A DNA stretch of 64,000 bases from Lysobacterales bacterium (GTDB taxonomy: Bacteria > Pseudomonadota > Gammaproteobacteria > Xanthomonadales > Rhodanobacteraceae). Positions 50,292 through 59,503 of the stretch are shown piece by piece. Location: assembly GCA_002632325.1 (NCBI GenBank), contig NSJK01000012.1, positions 62,001 to 126,000 of the forward strand, given 5' to 3'. The notes under the pieces are model-generated. The model saw only the letters and a list, made by a program, of their open reading frames with translations, did not search any database and was not told the origin of the DNA. The translations under genes and the position numbers were made by a program. Numbering within the stretch: the first letter of the stretch is position 1; every line of letters begins with the position of its first letter.

Positions 50292-50501
50292 TCAGACGAC
50301 CTGCACCTGATCCGCCTGCATGCCCTTCTGGCCCTGCACGGCGACGAAAGTCACGCGCTGGCCTTCCTGCAGGGACTTGAAGCCGGTGCCCTGGATCGCG
50401 CGGAAGTGCACGAACAGATCGGGGCCGCTTTCCGGCGTGATGAAGCCGAAGCCCTTGGCATCATTGAACCACTTGACGGTTCCGGATTGACGATTCGACA
50501 T
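50292..50501 (-). CDS. cold-shock domain protein (CspA family)
   Basis: The 69-residue OB-fold protein has RNP1 KGFGFITPE and RNP2 LFVHFRAI, as in CspA-family RNA chaperones; RNP2 carries Phe-Arg where most members have His-Ser/Thr (VHFR instead of VHFS). The ATG at 50501 is preceded by AGGAG; an open frame above it would add 16 unrelated residues. A leader of about 157 bases lies between a -10-like TATAGT and the start, as in cold-inducible csp genes. Confidence 0.96.
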   Translation of the reverse strand: MSNRQSGTVKWFNDAKGFGFITPESGPDLFVHFRAIQGTGFKSLQEGQRVTFVAVQGQKGMQADQVQVV

Positions 50502-50670
50502 CTTTGCAAAACTCCTGAAAACACAATGGACATCACGATTGCGGAACATTCCGCATCGAGACTGGGTTGCCGGGAGCTAGCGAGGCGAAACGATGAAGCG
50601 GATCGTCAGATCAACTGCATCAAGGCCACGATTCACAGTGACCCTAGCAAACACAGTGCGCGCGACTATA
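50502..50670 (-). promoter_or_regulatory. long csp leader with -10 element
   Basis: A -10-like TATAGT lies at 50670-50665 on the minus strand, placing the start near 50658 and a 5' untranslated region of about 157 bases, close to the 159-base thermosensing leader of E. coli cspA. No clear -35 and no cold-box match were identified. No other gene is seen between 50502 and 50789. Confidence 0.45.
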
Positions 50671-50789
50671 CCGGCATGTTGCTGAAAAAGCTAATTTTCT
50701 GTAAAGCGACCCGAAGGCCAGACGGATGCCCTGTTGCAGCGGCTGTTTCCCGTCCTGCCTGCTGCTGCCCTGACCTGCGCAGTTCCGGC

Positions 50790-50975
50790 TCAGACCGCTT
50801 TCTTGGCAGCCGCCTTCTTGGCCGGTGCAGCGGCCTTCTTGGCTGGCGCTGCGGCCTTCTTCACCGCGGGCTTGGCAGCCCCGGTGGCGGTTTTCTTGTC
50901 GGCATGCGGTCGCGCATTGCCGTAGCTGCGGATCGAGATCTTGCCCTTGCGCGTCTTGCGATCGCCCTTGCCCAT
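50790..50975 (-). CDS. 30S ribosomal protein THX with Ala/Lys-rich tail
   Basis: The first ~23 residues, MGKGDRKTRKGKISIRSYGN and following, match the small bacterial 30S protein THX (bTHX) that sits at the top of the 30S head in Thermus. The remaining ~35 residues form a low-complexity tail of repeated KKAAAPA units, so the protein has 61 residues rather than the ~27 of Thermus. Such tails are seen in other proteobacterial members. A GGAAT ribosome-binding site precedes the ATG. Confidence 0.88.
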   Translation of the reverse strand: MGKGDRKTRKGKISIRSYGNARPHADKKTATGAAKPAVKKAAAPAKKAAAPAKKAAAKKAV

Positions 50976-51075
50976 GGGTATTCCTCAACTGGTTCGGTAA
51001 ACGGGCGCGCAGGATAGCAGCCCGTGCCGCTTGCGCACTAGGCGCCGAGTCATCTGCCGCGATCACCGGCTTGCG

Positions 51076-52017
51076 CTATTTCGCAGGATCCGGCCCGTGC
51101 GAACTGCCGCAATGCCCGCCCACGCAAGCAATCGACTCGATCTGCACCGTCACATGATCGATACCGAAGCGTTCGTGCAGCAGCGTGCGCAACTGCATCA
51201 ACGCCGCATCGGCGTCGACGCCCGCTTGCATCCGCGCGTGCAAGGTGGCCATCGCACGGCCGCCGGCGAGCTCCCACACATGCACGTGGTGGATGTCGTG
51301 CACGCCGATGTCGGCGCTTGAGACCGCCTCGGCCAGTTGCGCGGCGCCCAGACCGCGCGGTGCACCTTCGAGCAGGATGTGCGCGCTGCGCGCCATCAGA
51401 TGCCAGGCGCTGCGCAAGATCAGCAGCGAGACGAAGATCGAGATCGCCGGATCCGCCCACAGCCAGCCGAATTGGCCGATGAGCAGCGCCGCAACCACCG
51501 CGCCCAAGGATCCGAGCAGGTCACCGAGCACATGCAGGCGCGCACCTGCAGTATTGAGGTCGTCCTCGTCGTGGCTGTGCAGCATGCGCAGCACCAGCGC
51601 ATTGACGAGCAGGCCCGCGACCGCAACCCACAGCATCATGCCGCTGAGGATCGGCGCAGGCGCAAACAGCCGACTGGTCGCCTCGTAGACGATCCAGGCG
51701 ACGAGGACGAATTGCGCGAGCGCGTTGGTGTAGCCGACCAATACCTCGACACGCGCATAGCCGTAACTGCGTCGTTCGTCGGCGACGCGCTTGGCGTAGC
51801 GCGCACCCAGCCAGGCAAACAGCAAGGCCAGCGCGTCGACCAGCATGTGGCCGGCATCGGCAAGCAGGGCCAATGAGCCGGACACATAGCCACCGACCGC
51901 TTCGACAATGAGGGTGATCAGGGTGAGCGCGAAGGCGATGAACAGCTTGCCTTCGCGTCGATCGTGCGCGTGCGCATGCGACGCGTGATCGTGGCCATGA
52001 TCGTGGGAGTGTGTCAT
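51076..52017 (-). CDS. cation diffusion facilitator, probable zinc exporter (ZitB/CzcD-like)
   Basis: The 313-residue protein has a His-rich cytoplasmic N-terminus (five HD/HS/HA pairs in the first 19 residues), six transmembrane helices and a ~90-residue cytoplasmic domain. The metal sites are HxxxD in helix 2 (DAGHMLVDAL) and HxxxD in helix 5 (LHVLGDLLG), the HD-HD pattern of zinc-selective members. It also has the HDIHHVHVWEL dimer-domain motif. It exports zinc (or cadmium/cobalt) by proton exchange. It lies 77 bases from the MerC-like gene within the zinc module. Confidence 0.94.
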   Translation of the reverse strand: MTHSHDHGHDHASHAHAHDRREGKLFIAFALTLITLIVEAVGGYVSGSLALLADAGHMLVDALALLFAWLGARYAKRVADERRSYGYARVEVLVGYTNALAQFVLVAWIVYEATSRLFAPAPILSGMMLWVAVAGLLVNALVLRMLHSHDEDDLNTAGARLHVLGDLLGSLGAVVAALLIGQFGWLWADPAISIFVSLLILRSAWHLMARSAHILLEGAPRGLGAAQLAEAVSSADIGVHDIHHVHVWELAGGRAMATLHARMQAGVDADAALMQLRTLLHERFGIDHVTVQIESIACVGGHCGSSHGPDPAK

Positions 52018-52094
52018 GCGTCAAAAGCGCCCGGAGCAAAGCGGTCAGCAGCGATGCTAGGTGCGCCCGCTCGGGTTACACAATCACGCCCTGT

Positions 52095-52523
52095 TCAATG
52101 GACGCAGCTCGCGTCGTGAACATGGCGTTGCGCAAGCCACAGGTTGGCGACATGCGCGAACGCCACCAGACTGCCACCAATCGTCACCAGCACGGCATGC
52201 AGGTGGGCAGGCTCATCCACCGCCAGTTGCGCACCGACCAGCAGCAGCACGATCCCGGGAACGAAGATGCCGAAGGCATGCGCTCGCTGATGCCGTCGGT
52301 ATCCCAACCACAGGCTCACCGAAGCGAGCACCGCGGCGAACACGACGAAACCGCGCTCGAAACGATGGTCGGCGAGAAATCCGAGTCCGAGCGCTGGCAA
52401 CATCGCAACCATCAGCGGCAACAAGGCGCAGTGCAGCGCGCACAGGAACGATGCGCTCGCCCCCAGGCGATCGGCGAGGACGTTCCAGCGGGATGGATGG
52501 TCGGAAGGTTCCAGGATCGGCAT
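52095..52523 (-). CDS. MerC-domain membrane protein in the zinc module
   Basis: The 142-residue product has four transmembrane helices. The first carries a CALHC pair (ASFLCALHCALLP), the metal-binding site characteristic of MerC-family proteins, which were first found as mercury importers. A C-terminal tail has a His/Cys cluster (HVHDASCVH). No mer genes are present. It faces a ZnuD-like receptor across a shared Zur box, so it may transport zinc or another thiophilic metal across the inner membrane. The start at 52523 was chosen because longer forms cross the operator. Confidence 0.85.
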   Translation of the reverse strand: MPILEPSDHPSRWNVLADRLGASASFLCALHCALLPLMVAMLPALGLGFLADHRFERGFVVFAAVLASVSLWLGYRRHQRAHAFGIFVPGIVLLLVGAQLAVDEPAHLHAVLVTIGGSLVAFAHVANLWLAQRHVHDASCVH

Positions 52524-52579
52524 GCGGACTTTCTGCTGGCGTCGGCATGGATGACTTTCGACCGACGCGTCAGATCCGT

Positions 52580-52596
52580 ATGTTATTTTATAACAT
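52580..52596. promoter_or_regulatory. Zur box between the MerC-like and ZnuD-like genes
   Basis: ATGTTAT-TTT-ATAACAT is a perfect inverted repeat closely matching gammaproteobacterial Zur sites (ATGTTATA-N-TATAACAT type). It lies 27 bases ahead of the receptor and 57 bases ahead of the MerC-like gene, and overlaps AT-rich -10-like sequence in both directions, in strikingly GC-rich surroundings. Zinc-replete Zur would repress both genes. Confidence 0.85.
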
Positions 52597-52622
52597 TGCA
52601 ACACGCAACTCCGAGACTCCGC

Positions 52623-54653
52623 ATGTCGCTTCTCCTTCCCCGCGCGTCGCTCAGCTTGGCGCTCCTTCTCAATCTTCTTCCAAATCAACTTCACGCCGAA
52701 GAACCAGCCCCGCCCGACAGCGGGCAGGACACCGAGCAAAGTGGCTCGCTGCCGGCTGTCGATCGAAAACAGACCACCGCTTTGTCGACGGTCACGGTCA
52801 AGGGCGCTTCGAGTACACGGTCATCCGATGCGTTGACCGCACCAGCCAGCGTCCTCGATGGCGTAGCGCTCGACGAAGCGCGCGCCGGCACACTCGGTCA
52901 GACCGTTGCCAACGTTCCCGGCGTGCAGGCCAGCGCCTTCGGCCAAGGCGCCGGCCGGCCGGTCATCCGCGGTATCGACGGTCCACGCGTCGCCGTGCTC
53001 GCCGATGGCATGGGCACGGGCGATGTTTCGTCGGTGAGTCAGGATCACGGCGTGAGCATCGAACCCTTCCTCGCCGACCGCATCGAGATTCTCAAGGGGC
53101 CGGCAACCCTGCTTTATGGCTCAGGCGCGATCGGCGGCGCGGTGAATGTGTCCGATGGCCGCATTCCCGAGCAGATCCCCGATTCGGGTCTCGATGGGCG
53201 CGTGCAGACGGGCTACGACAGCGTGTCTTCCGGAAATACCCAAGCGTTCCGCCTCGACGCAGGAAGCGGCCAGCTGGCATTTCATGCAGACGGATTGGCG
53301 CGCAACGATCATGACTATGCGATTCGCGGGGCAATGCTCGCCAACAGCCACGTGCAGACGCGCACCGGCGCACTGGGCACCTCGTGGATCGATACCTGGG
53401 GCTACGCCGGCATCTCGGTATCACGTTATCTGGACAACTACGGCAATCCCGCCGAACCAGGCGATCCGGCAAACGCAGATCCCGCGGTCCAACTACGCAT
53501 GCAGCAGACCCGCGTCGACGCACGCGGCGCGCTTGATGCCCCGCTCCCGGGCATCGACAGACTGGAATGGAACCTGGCGCGGATCGACTACCGGCACACC
53601 GAGTTCGAGGGCACGGTGGCGGGCACCGTCTTCAGCAACCGCAGCAGCGAAGCTCGCCTCGTCGCCAACACCCGGCCGTGGGCTGACTGGCGCGGAGCAT
53701 TCGGCCTGCAAGTTCAGCACCGCGACTTTGCCGCGCTGGGTGAGGAAGCCTTCGTATCGCCCACCGTGACCGATGCATCGGGTTTGTTCGCGACGGCGCG
53801 CCGCGATATCGGTGAACTCACCGCGGACGTGGGTGCGCGCATCGACCGGGTGACCAGCGATCCGAGCGAACAAGCTCGCCGCAGGTTCCAACCGACCAGC
53901 CTTTCGGCAGCCCTCACCTGGCGCATCGATCTGGCCTGGCACCTCACGCTCAACCTCGATCGTGCGCAACGCGCGCCCGGCGAGGAAGAATTGTTCGCCC
54001 ATGGTCCCCATCAGGCGTCGATGAGCTGGGAAATCGGTGACTCGGCCTTGCGGGTGGAGACGGCCAATCAGGCCGAAATCGGCCTGCACTTTCATGGCGC
54101 GCTGCTCGATGCCAAGGCTTCGCTCTACACCAACCGCTATGCGGACTTCATCCATCTGGCCGACACCGGGGACTTCAATGACGGCCTGCCGGTGCGCCGC
54201 TGGACGCAACGTGATGCGAGCTTTCGCGGCGGCGAGGTTGAAGCCACTTGGCATCTGGCCAGCAATCAGAGCGGACATTATGACCTGCGCCTGTGGGGCG
54301 ATCGTGTGCGCGCCACATTCACCGAGGGCGGCGGCAACGTGCCACGCATTCCGTCTGCGCGCGTGGGCTCGGAACTGCGCTGGCATGACGACGACTGGCG
54401 CGCGAGCCTCGGCGTGACACGTTACTTCAGCCATGACGACACGGCCTTCGATGAAACCCCCACTGCAGGCTTCACGATGCTCAGCGCCCATCTGGCTTGG
54501 GCCTTCTTCAACACGGACAGGCAGAGTTGGGAGTTGTTTGCCGACGGCAACAATCTCGGCAACCGCATTGCCCGCCTTTCGACATCGCTGATCAAGGACA
54601 GCGTGCCCTTGCCGGGCCGCAACCTCAACATTGGCGTTCGCGCGATGTTCTAG
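52623..54653 (+). CDS. znuD: TonB-dependent receptor, ZnuD-like (zinc uptake)
   Basis: The 676-residue outer-membrane receptor has a signal peptide (cleavage near LHAE, residue ~25), a TonB-box-like region (STVTVKG), a plug with RPVIRGIDGPRVAVLADG, SQDHGVSIEP and LLYGSGAIGGAVNVSDGRIP, and a beta-barrel ending in the aromatic MF. The plug sequence is typical of ZnuD-family receptors, which import zinc or zinc-heme. The Zur box directly upstream and zur directly downstream support zinc as substrate. Its stop codon lies in CTAG, which also holds the stop of the convergent zur gene. Confidence 0.92.
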   Translation: MSLLLPRASLSLALLLNLLPNQLHAEEPAPPDSGQDTEQSGSLPAVDRKQTTALSTVTVKGASSTRSSDALTAPASVLDGVALDEARAGTLGQTVANVPGVQASAFGQGAGRPVIRGIDGPRVAVLADGMGTGDVSSVSQDHGVSIEPFLADRIEILKGPATLLYGSGAIGGAVNVSDGRIPEQIPDSGLDGRVQTGYDSVSSGNTQAFRLDAGSGQLAFHADGLARNDHDYAIRGAMLANSHVQTRTGALGTSWIDTWGYAGISVSRYLDNYGNPAEPGDPANADPAVQLRMQQTRVDARGALDAPLPGIDRLEWNLARIDYRHTEFEGTVAGTVFSNRSSEARLVANTRPWADWRGAFGLQVQHRDFAALGEEAFVSPTVTDASGLFATARRDIGELTADVGARIDRVTSDPSEQARRRFQPTSLSAALTWRIDLAWHLTLNLDRAQRAPGEEELFAHGPHQASMSWEIGDSALRVETANQAEIGLHFHGALLDAKASLYTNRYADFIHLADTGDFNDGLPVRRWTQRDASFRGGEVEATWHLASNQSGHYDLRLWGDRVRATFTEGGGNVPRIPSARVGSELRWHDDDWRASLGVTRYFSHDDTAFDETPTAGFTMLSAHLAWAFFNTDRQSWELFADGNNLGNRIARLSTSLIKDSVPLPGRNLNIGVRAMF

Positions 54654-55144
54654 CTGGCCGGATGTTTGCGCGCGCAGTCGCGGCACAGGCCATGCACTTC
54701 AAGCGTCTGTGCGCGCGGCGCAAAGCCGCGCTCGCGGGCCTGTTCGCCCAGGAGCTGTGCGACGCGTTCATCGCACAGCTCGGCCGCGCTTGAACATTCA
54801 TCGCAAATCAGGAACGGCACCTGGTGCGCCTCATCGGGATGATGGCAGCCGACATAGGCATTGATCGATTCGAGCTTGTGGATGAAGCAGTGCTCGAGCA
54901 GGAAATCGAGCGCCCGGTAGACGGTTGGTGGTGCCGCGTTGCCATGGTCGGCACGCAGACGATCAAGCAGATCATAGGCCTTGATCGGCTTTTCCGCCGC
55001 AGCGATGAGTTCGAGCACGCGCAGGCGCAGCGGCGTCAGCCGCAGGCCGCGCGACTCGCAGGCGCTTTCGACGGCCGTGACGAAGGCCCCGGCATCGTGC
55101 CGGTGCTCATGGCGTTGCGGGTGCTGGCGCGTGGCTGGCGACAT
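54650..55144 (-). CDS. zur: zinc uptake regulator Zur (Fur family)
   Basis: The 164-residue Fur-family repressor has the winged-helix domain (LTPLRLRVLELIA, PPTVYRALDFL), the metal-binding HHPDEAHQVPF segment and two Cys pairs, CDEC and CRDC, that hold the structural zinc. The TVYRALDFLLE helix and CHHPD context match Zur rather than Fur or PerR, and the gene sits beside a Zur-box-controlled ZnuD-like receptor. The ATG at 55144 was preferred over TTG three bases earlier. Confidence 0.93.
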   Translation of the reverse strand: MSPATRQHPQRHEHRHDAGAFVTAVESACESRGLRLTPLRLRVLELIAAAEKPIKAYDLLDRLRADHGNAAPPTVYRALDFLLEHCFIHKLESINAYVGCHHPDEAHQVPFLICDECSSAAELCDERVAQLLGEQARERGFAPRAQTLEVHGLCRDCARKHPAS

Positions 55145-55225
55145 CAAAAATCACTCAAGACAAGCCATGCTAGCGCTGGCCGCAGGCGGATGAAATCCTG
55201 ACCCCGGGCACCGTTGCGCGCGCAC

Positions 55226-55627
55226 TCACTTCCAGTTGCGCGACTGGTTCGCATCGCGCAGACGGGAGCGCGATGAACGACTGGCCGCCAGCGCAAGATC
55301 GGTTCCGCAATGTCGGCAGCGCTTGAGCCCCGGCGGGTTGGGCTTGGCGCACTCCGGACACAGGGGCAGTTTCGAAGCCGACAGCATCACCACGATCCAG
55401 CCGATCGGACCCAGCGCCAGTCCCCACAGAAAACCCCACATCCAGCGCCCCTTGGCCATGCCGAGCAAGGCACCGATCAGTGCACAGCCCAGCGTCAGAC
55501 CCAAGGCCCAGTACCACAACGACGGTTCGAGCAAGGCGTCGATGCAGGCATTGAGCATCGTCTGCACGGCATCGAGATCATCGCGATCGAGCGCAGACAA
55601 TGCGGACAAGGAACATTCGAGAGCCAT
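55226..55627 (-). CDS. zinc-ribbon membrane protein, unknown function
   Basis: The 133-residue product has two hydrophobic helices (about 36-57 and 62-83) followed by a C-terminal rubredoxin-like zinc ribbon, CPECAKPNPPGLKRCRHCG, and a basic Ser/Arg tail. It starts within the gltX stop (TGATG overlap) and so is translationally coupled to it. Such small membrane-anchored ribbons are common and uncharacterised. Being between zur and gltX may or may not be meaningful for zinc. Confidence 0.8.
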   Translation of the reverse strand: MALECSLSALSALDRDDLDAVQTMLNACIDALLEPSLWYWALGLTLGCALIGALLGMAKGRWMWGFLWGLALGPIGWIVVMLSASKLPLCPECAKPNPPGLKRCRHCGTDLALAASRSSRSRLRDANQSRNWK

Positions 55628-57039
55628 CAGGAAACTCCTGCACCAGCCATGCCGATCGCCGCCTCGATGCGACGCAGAGCTTCGTCACGACCGGCAAGAT
55701 AGACGGTCTGATCGATCGATGGCGACACCTGGGTTCCGGTCATTGCGACGCGCAGCGGCTGCGCGATCTTGCCCATGCCTTCACCGATGGATGCCGCCGC
55801 GGTCTCGATCGCGCCATGAATCGCTTCGACCTGCCACTGCGCGAGCGATGCAAGTTGCACGTGCGCCGCTTCGAGTGCGGTGCGTGCGCTTGGCGTGCGC
55901 AAGTGCTTGGCGACCGCCGCCTCGTCGTAGTCGCGCAGCGGCTCGTACCAAACGCGCGCCTTCTCGGCCATTTCCTTGAGTGTGCGCGCGCGATCACGCA
56001 GTGCCACCACCACGTCGGCCGGCGCCGGACCCTTGCTCACATCCAGTCCTTGCGCATGCAAATGCCACTGCAGATGAGCGGCCACCTCGGCCGGATCGTC
56101 GTTCTTGAGGTATTGCTGGTTCAGCCACGAGAGCTTTTCCAGATCGAAGCGCGAGGCGGCCTTGTTGACGTCGCCGATGTCGAACAGCTCGATCATCTGC
56201 GCAACCGAGAAGATTTCCTGATCGCCATGTGACCAGCCCAGGCGTACGAGGTAATTGAGCAAGGCATGCGGCAGGAAGCCATCATCGCGGTACTGCATGA
56301 CGCTGACCGCGCCGTGGCGCTTGGAAAGCTTCTGGCCATCGGGCCCGAGGATCATCGGCAAATGCGCGAACGTCGGCACTTTCGCGCCCAACGCATGGTA
56401 GATATTGACCTGGCGCGGCGTGTTGTTGACGTGGTCGTCACCGCGGATCACGTCGGTGATCGCCATGTCGATGTCATCGACGACCACTGCAAAGTTGTAG
56501 GTCGGAAAGCCGTCCGAGCGGATCAGCACGAGATCATCGAGCTCGGCATTGCTCCACTCGACGCGCCCCTTGACCTTGTCGTCGAACACGACGCTGCCCG
56601 CCGTCGGATTCTTGAAGCGCAGCACGCGGTTGGGATCATCGCGCCGCGGCAAATTCAGATCGCGGGCGCGGCCGTCGTAGCGCGGCTTCTCGCCCTTGGC
56701 CATTGCCGTCGCACGCATCGCCTCGATTTCTTCCCTGGACTCGTAGGCGTAGTACGCCTTGCCCGCGCTGAGCAGGTCTGCCGCGACCGCTTCATAGCGG
56801 TCCATGCGCAGAGTTTGATAGTACGGCCCTTCGTCGTGGGTGAGGCCGAGCCAGCTCATGCCATCAAGGATCGCCTGCACCGCGGCATCGGTGGAGCGCT
56901 CGCGATCGGTGTCTTCGATGCGCAGGATGAACTCGCCGCCGCGATGGCGCGCTTCGAGCCAGCAGTACAGCGCGGTGCGCGCACCGCCGATGTGCAGGTA
57001 ACCAGTTGGACTCGGGGCAAAGCGGGTGCGGACAGTCAT
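55627..57039 (-). CDS. gltX: glutamate-tRNA ligase
   Basis: GluRS charges tRNA-Glu. The product has 470 residues (E. coli 471). The class I signatures are [13 protein letters not shown] near the N-terminus and KLSKRHG near residue 240; the C-terminal helical domain binds the anticodon. The ATG at 57039 begins [11 protein letters not shown], the family start. The frame upstream is open but runs into the terminator of the next gene. Confidence 0.97.
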   Translation of the reverse strand: MTVRTRFAPSPTGYLHIGGARTALYCWLEARHRGGEFILRIEDTDRERSTDAAVQAILDGMSWLGLTHDEGPYYQTLRMDRYEAVAADLLSAGKAYYAYESREEIEAMRATAMAKGEKPRYDGRARDLNLPRRDDPNRVLRFKNPTAGSVVFDDKVKGRVEWSNAELDDLVLIRSDGFPTYNFAVVVDDIDMAITDVIRGDDHVNNTPRQVNIYHALGAKVPTFAHLPMILGPDGQKLSKRHGAVSVMQYRDDGFLPHALLNYLVRLGWSHGDQEIFSVAQMIELFDIGDVNKAASRFDLEKLSWLNQQYLKNDDPAEVAAHLQWHLHAQGLDVSKGPAPADVVVALRDRARTLKEMAEKARVWYEPLRDYDEAAVAKHLRTPSARTALEAAHVQLASLAQWQVEAIHGAIETAAASIGEGMGKIAQPLRVAMTGTQVSPSIDQTVYLAGRDEALRRIEAAIGMAGAGVS

Positions 57040-57106
57040 GCGTGGCGTCGTGGGCGAAAACGCCGAGTTTACTGGATGCCACCGGCACAGGTGCCCGCGC
57101 GCCGCA

Positions 57107-57148
57107 CGAAAAGGCGGTGGCGGGCACCCCATCGTGGCCACCACCGCC
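57107..57148 (-). terminator. terminator after the delta-60 repeat gene
   Basis: On the minus strand GGCGGTGG (57148-57141) pairs with CCACCGCC (57120-57113) across a 20-base loop and is followed by TTTTCG. Confidence 0.65.
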
Positions 57149-57228
57149 ATCGACAGCCGAGCGTCGGCTGGTCGCGCACGGCGCTCCGGCCTGGCCGCCG
57201 CGCACGGGCCACTTCGGCCACCGATCCT

Positions 57229-58791
57229 TCAGCCATCGAAGCTGTCGGCAAAGATCCGGTCACCGGTGCCATCACGCACGACACCAAGGAACCACGAGTA
57301 CAGGTTGGGCGCCAACTGGATCCATGGCGTGCGCTCACCCACTGCAACAATGCGACCATCGACAGGATCGTAGGCCAGGCTACCGAACCATTCACGCTGG
57401 TTGGGCAGGATTCCCGTCACTCCACTCGAGTCGAGCGAACCGTTGACGGTACCGAAGTCGCCGAACGAGGTATCCAGGGAGAAATCGGCGTTGAAACGAC
57501 GGATTACGCCATCGGACGGCTGATGGTTGGCCGGAGAATTGGCCGCACCGATGCCGGCGTAACCGACGGTGACGAGATTGCCGGTGTGGTCGCGTGCGAA
57601 GCCATTGATCGAGTTGTATGCACCTTCCTCGTTGAGATCGTAGAAGAACGCGAAGTCGTCGTGGCGCGTGACTGCGCCGGATGCATCGATCTCGGCCAAT
57701 GCGTAGTAGCTGGCGCTGGCCAATGGCGCACCATTGGGCGTGAAATAACGCTCGCCACCGACGACCACACCACTGTTGAAGAAGAACGGCAAGGTCTGTG
57801 GCCGCCCGACCGCGGCCCGGCAGAGTGTGTCGGTATCGAAAGGTCCAACCGGAAAATCGACTGCCAGGGTCCCGCCGCTGTTGAAACTGGAATCAAAGCC
57901 GAATGCGCCGCCGTCACTGCGCTTGAATGCAACGACGCCGCAGGATCGATGCCATTGGCCGCTCGCGTAGGGAGCGTTGTCGATGGCGCCGACCAGATAG
58001 ACGACATCGTAATGATGGGACGTCGGAAGCTGGAAAATCGTGTACGACTGCAAGACCAGTGCGTTGGCGACATCATTCTTGGCACCGCCATGGTCGAACG
58101 CGGCGCTGAGGTGACCGAGGTCAGTTCCATCCGGACCGCGCACGAACAATCCGAAATCCAGATCATTGAAATTGGCAGCCGTGTAACCGCCACCGACCAG
58201 CACATCGCCGTCGGGCGCAAGCTTCACGCCATTGGCGTCGGTACCGACACCGAGCTTGGCGTAACTGTTCGAGTTGAAACTGCCATCCCAACTGCCGTCG
58301 GAGTTGAAACGTTGCACGATGCCTTCGGCTTGGCCGCCGACATAGACGATCTGACCCGCAGCGACGATCTTGCCATCACTCTGCAAGGCGACTGCCTTGA
58401 AATAGCAATTGACGATCTGGTTGCCATTGCTCCAATTGAGGACGTCAGCACCACCATTGCCGAAGCTTGCATCGACGCTGCCATCGACGTTGTAACGCCG
58501 CACGACGCAGGCATTCTGATCGCCATTGGCCGAGGTGTTCCAGCCAAACCCGACGACGACGACCTTGCCATCGTTCTGTACTGCGGTGGCATAGGACGTC
58601 ATCGAGTTGGAGTAGATTCCGGTGCCTCCCAGGCTCCAGGTGTCTTCGAACAGTCCCGGGATGCCCTTCTGGTCGCTGGGGTGTGCAATCCAGGAAGGAT
58701 CCCAGTCGCCGTCGGCGGCGATCGCCTGGGTGCACAAGACCATTGCGGTCAAGACAAGGGCCAGGCCGGATTTTGTGCTACTGCAGAACAT
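57229..58791 (-). CDS. secreted delta-60-repeat protein with C-terminal IFADSFDG motif
   Basis: The 520-residue product has a signal peptide (cleavage near AIAA-D, residue ~26) and repeated units of the delta-60 type (variants of DGKIVAAG followed by RYNVDGSVDASFGNGG), which fold as beta-propeller-like blades. It ends GDRIFADSFDG, a variant of the (I/V)FxxGF(E/D) terminal signature of many secreted Lysobacterales proteins. The ATG at 58791 has GGAGGA seven bases upstream; the in-frame ATG five codons earlier lies on that site. The function of such proteins is unknown; extracellular or surface display is likely. Confidence 0.85.
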   Translation of the reverse strand: MFCSSTKSGLALVLTAMVLCTQAIAADGDWDPSWIAHPSDQKGIPGLFEDTWSLGGTGIYSNSMTSYATAVQNDGKVVVVGFGWNTSANGDQNACVVRRYNVDGSVDASFGNGGADVLNWSNGNQIVNCYFKAVALQSDGKIVAAGQIVYVGGQAEGIVQRFNSDGSWDGSFNSNSYAKLGVGTDANGVKLAPDGDVLVGGGYTAANFNDLDFGLFVRGPDGTDLGHLSAAFDHGGAKNDVANALVLQSYTIFQLPTSHHYDVVYLVGAIDNAPYASGQWHRSCGVVAFKRSDGGAFGFDSSFNSGGTLAVDFPVGPFDTDTLCRAAVGRPQTLPFFFNSGVVVGGERYFTPNGAPLASASYYALAEIDASGAVTRHDDFAFFYDLNEEGAYNSINGFARDHTGNLVTVGYAGIGAANSPANHQPSDGVIRRFNADFSLDTSFGDFGTVNGSLDSSGVTGILPNQREWFGSLAYDPVDGRIVAVGERTPWIQLAPNLYSWFLGVVRDGTGDRIFADSFDG

Positions 58792-59033
58792 CGATTCATC
58801 CTCCATTGCATGCTGCGGTCAGGCCGCAGCGCCAGGGTCGGAACCGGTCACGTCGGGCCTCGCCGCTGCGCGACTGGCGACGGCCGGAGCCGGCCCATGC
58901 ACGAGGAATGCGCAAGAACGCCGCGCCAACTGCCAAACCCGCAGGCACGCCACTGGAACCGTCGGTTGTCGTTCAGGCAGCAGCCATGCAAGCGCACGGG
59001 AGCCGCGCCCCGGCGGCGCGCCGCATGCGCCGC

Positions 59034-59319
59034 TCAATCAGCGACGATGGTGTAGCCGCGTCCATCCATGCAGCGGGCGATGATCGCGCGCTGCTGCGCA
59101 GCGCCGTAAGCGGCACCGTCGAGGCCACCACTGGCCGCACCCAAGCCGCGACGCGGCCGACATCCGCGCCGCGCAAGCCCACCGCAGCGCCGAACAGGGC
59201 AGCCAATACCGCTTCCGCCGCGGCTCCTCCGGCGGCATGAACAGCGGCCGGCCGCCGAGACGCCAGGCCTGCGTCGCGCATCCGCCCGGCAAGAAGGCAA
59301 GCAACAGCATCAGCAGCAA
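59034..59319 (-). pseudogene. frame-broken glycine-zipper lipoprotein remnant
   Basis: Three minus-strand frames each hold part of what looks like one small lipoprotein. The N-terminal part has a hydrophobic start and a lipobox-like LPGGC followed by ATQAWRLGGRPLFMPP. A second frame supplies a Gly/Ala-rich membrane segment (EAVLAALFGAAVGLRGADVG). A third gives the C-terminus GGLDGAAYGAAQQRAI and RCMDGRGY, ending at 59034. At least two frameshifts are needed, so it is either decayed or affected by sequencing errors. The flanks 58792-59033 and 59320-59503 hold no gene. Confidence 0.5.
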
Positions 59320-59503
59320 GGTTTTGGAGCAGCGCCCCCGTCAGCGTCATCGCTCTCTGCAGCCAAGCAGAATGCATACCACTGGCCTATCCTTGCACGC
59401 TTCATCCGGAACGAACCAAACCACTCCCACCACCGCCTACCCTTGCCGCATGCGCCTTGTACCGGATTCCGGCCGGGCGGCGAGCGGCCCGGAGACTTCA
59501 TCG

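Noticed and set aside
56266-59055. A 929-codon open frame on the plus strand
   Set aside because: It runs antisense through gltX and the delta-60 repeat gene, both of which have clear family motifs; long antisense frames are expected in GC-rich DNA. No motif or ribosome-binding site supports it.
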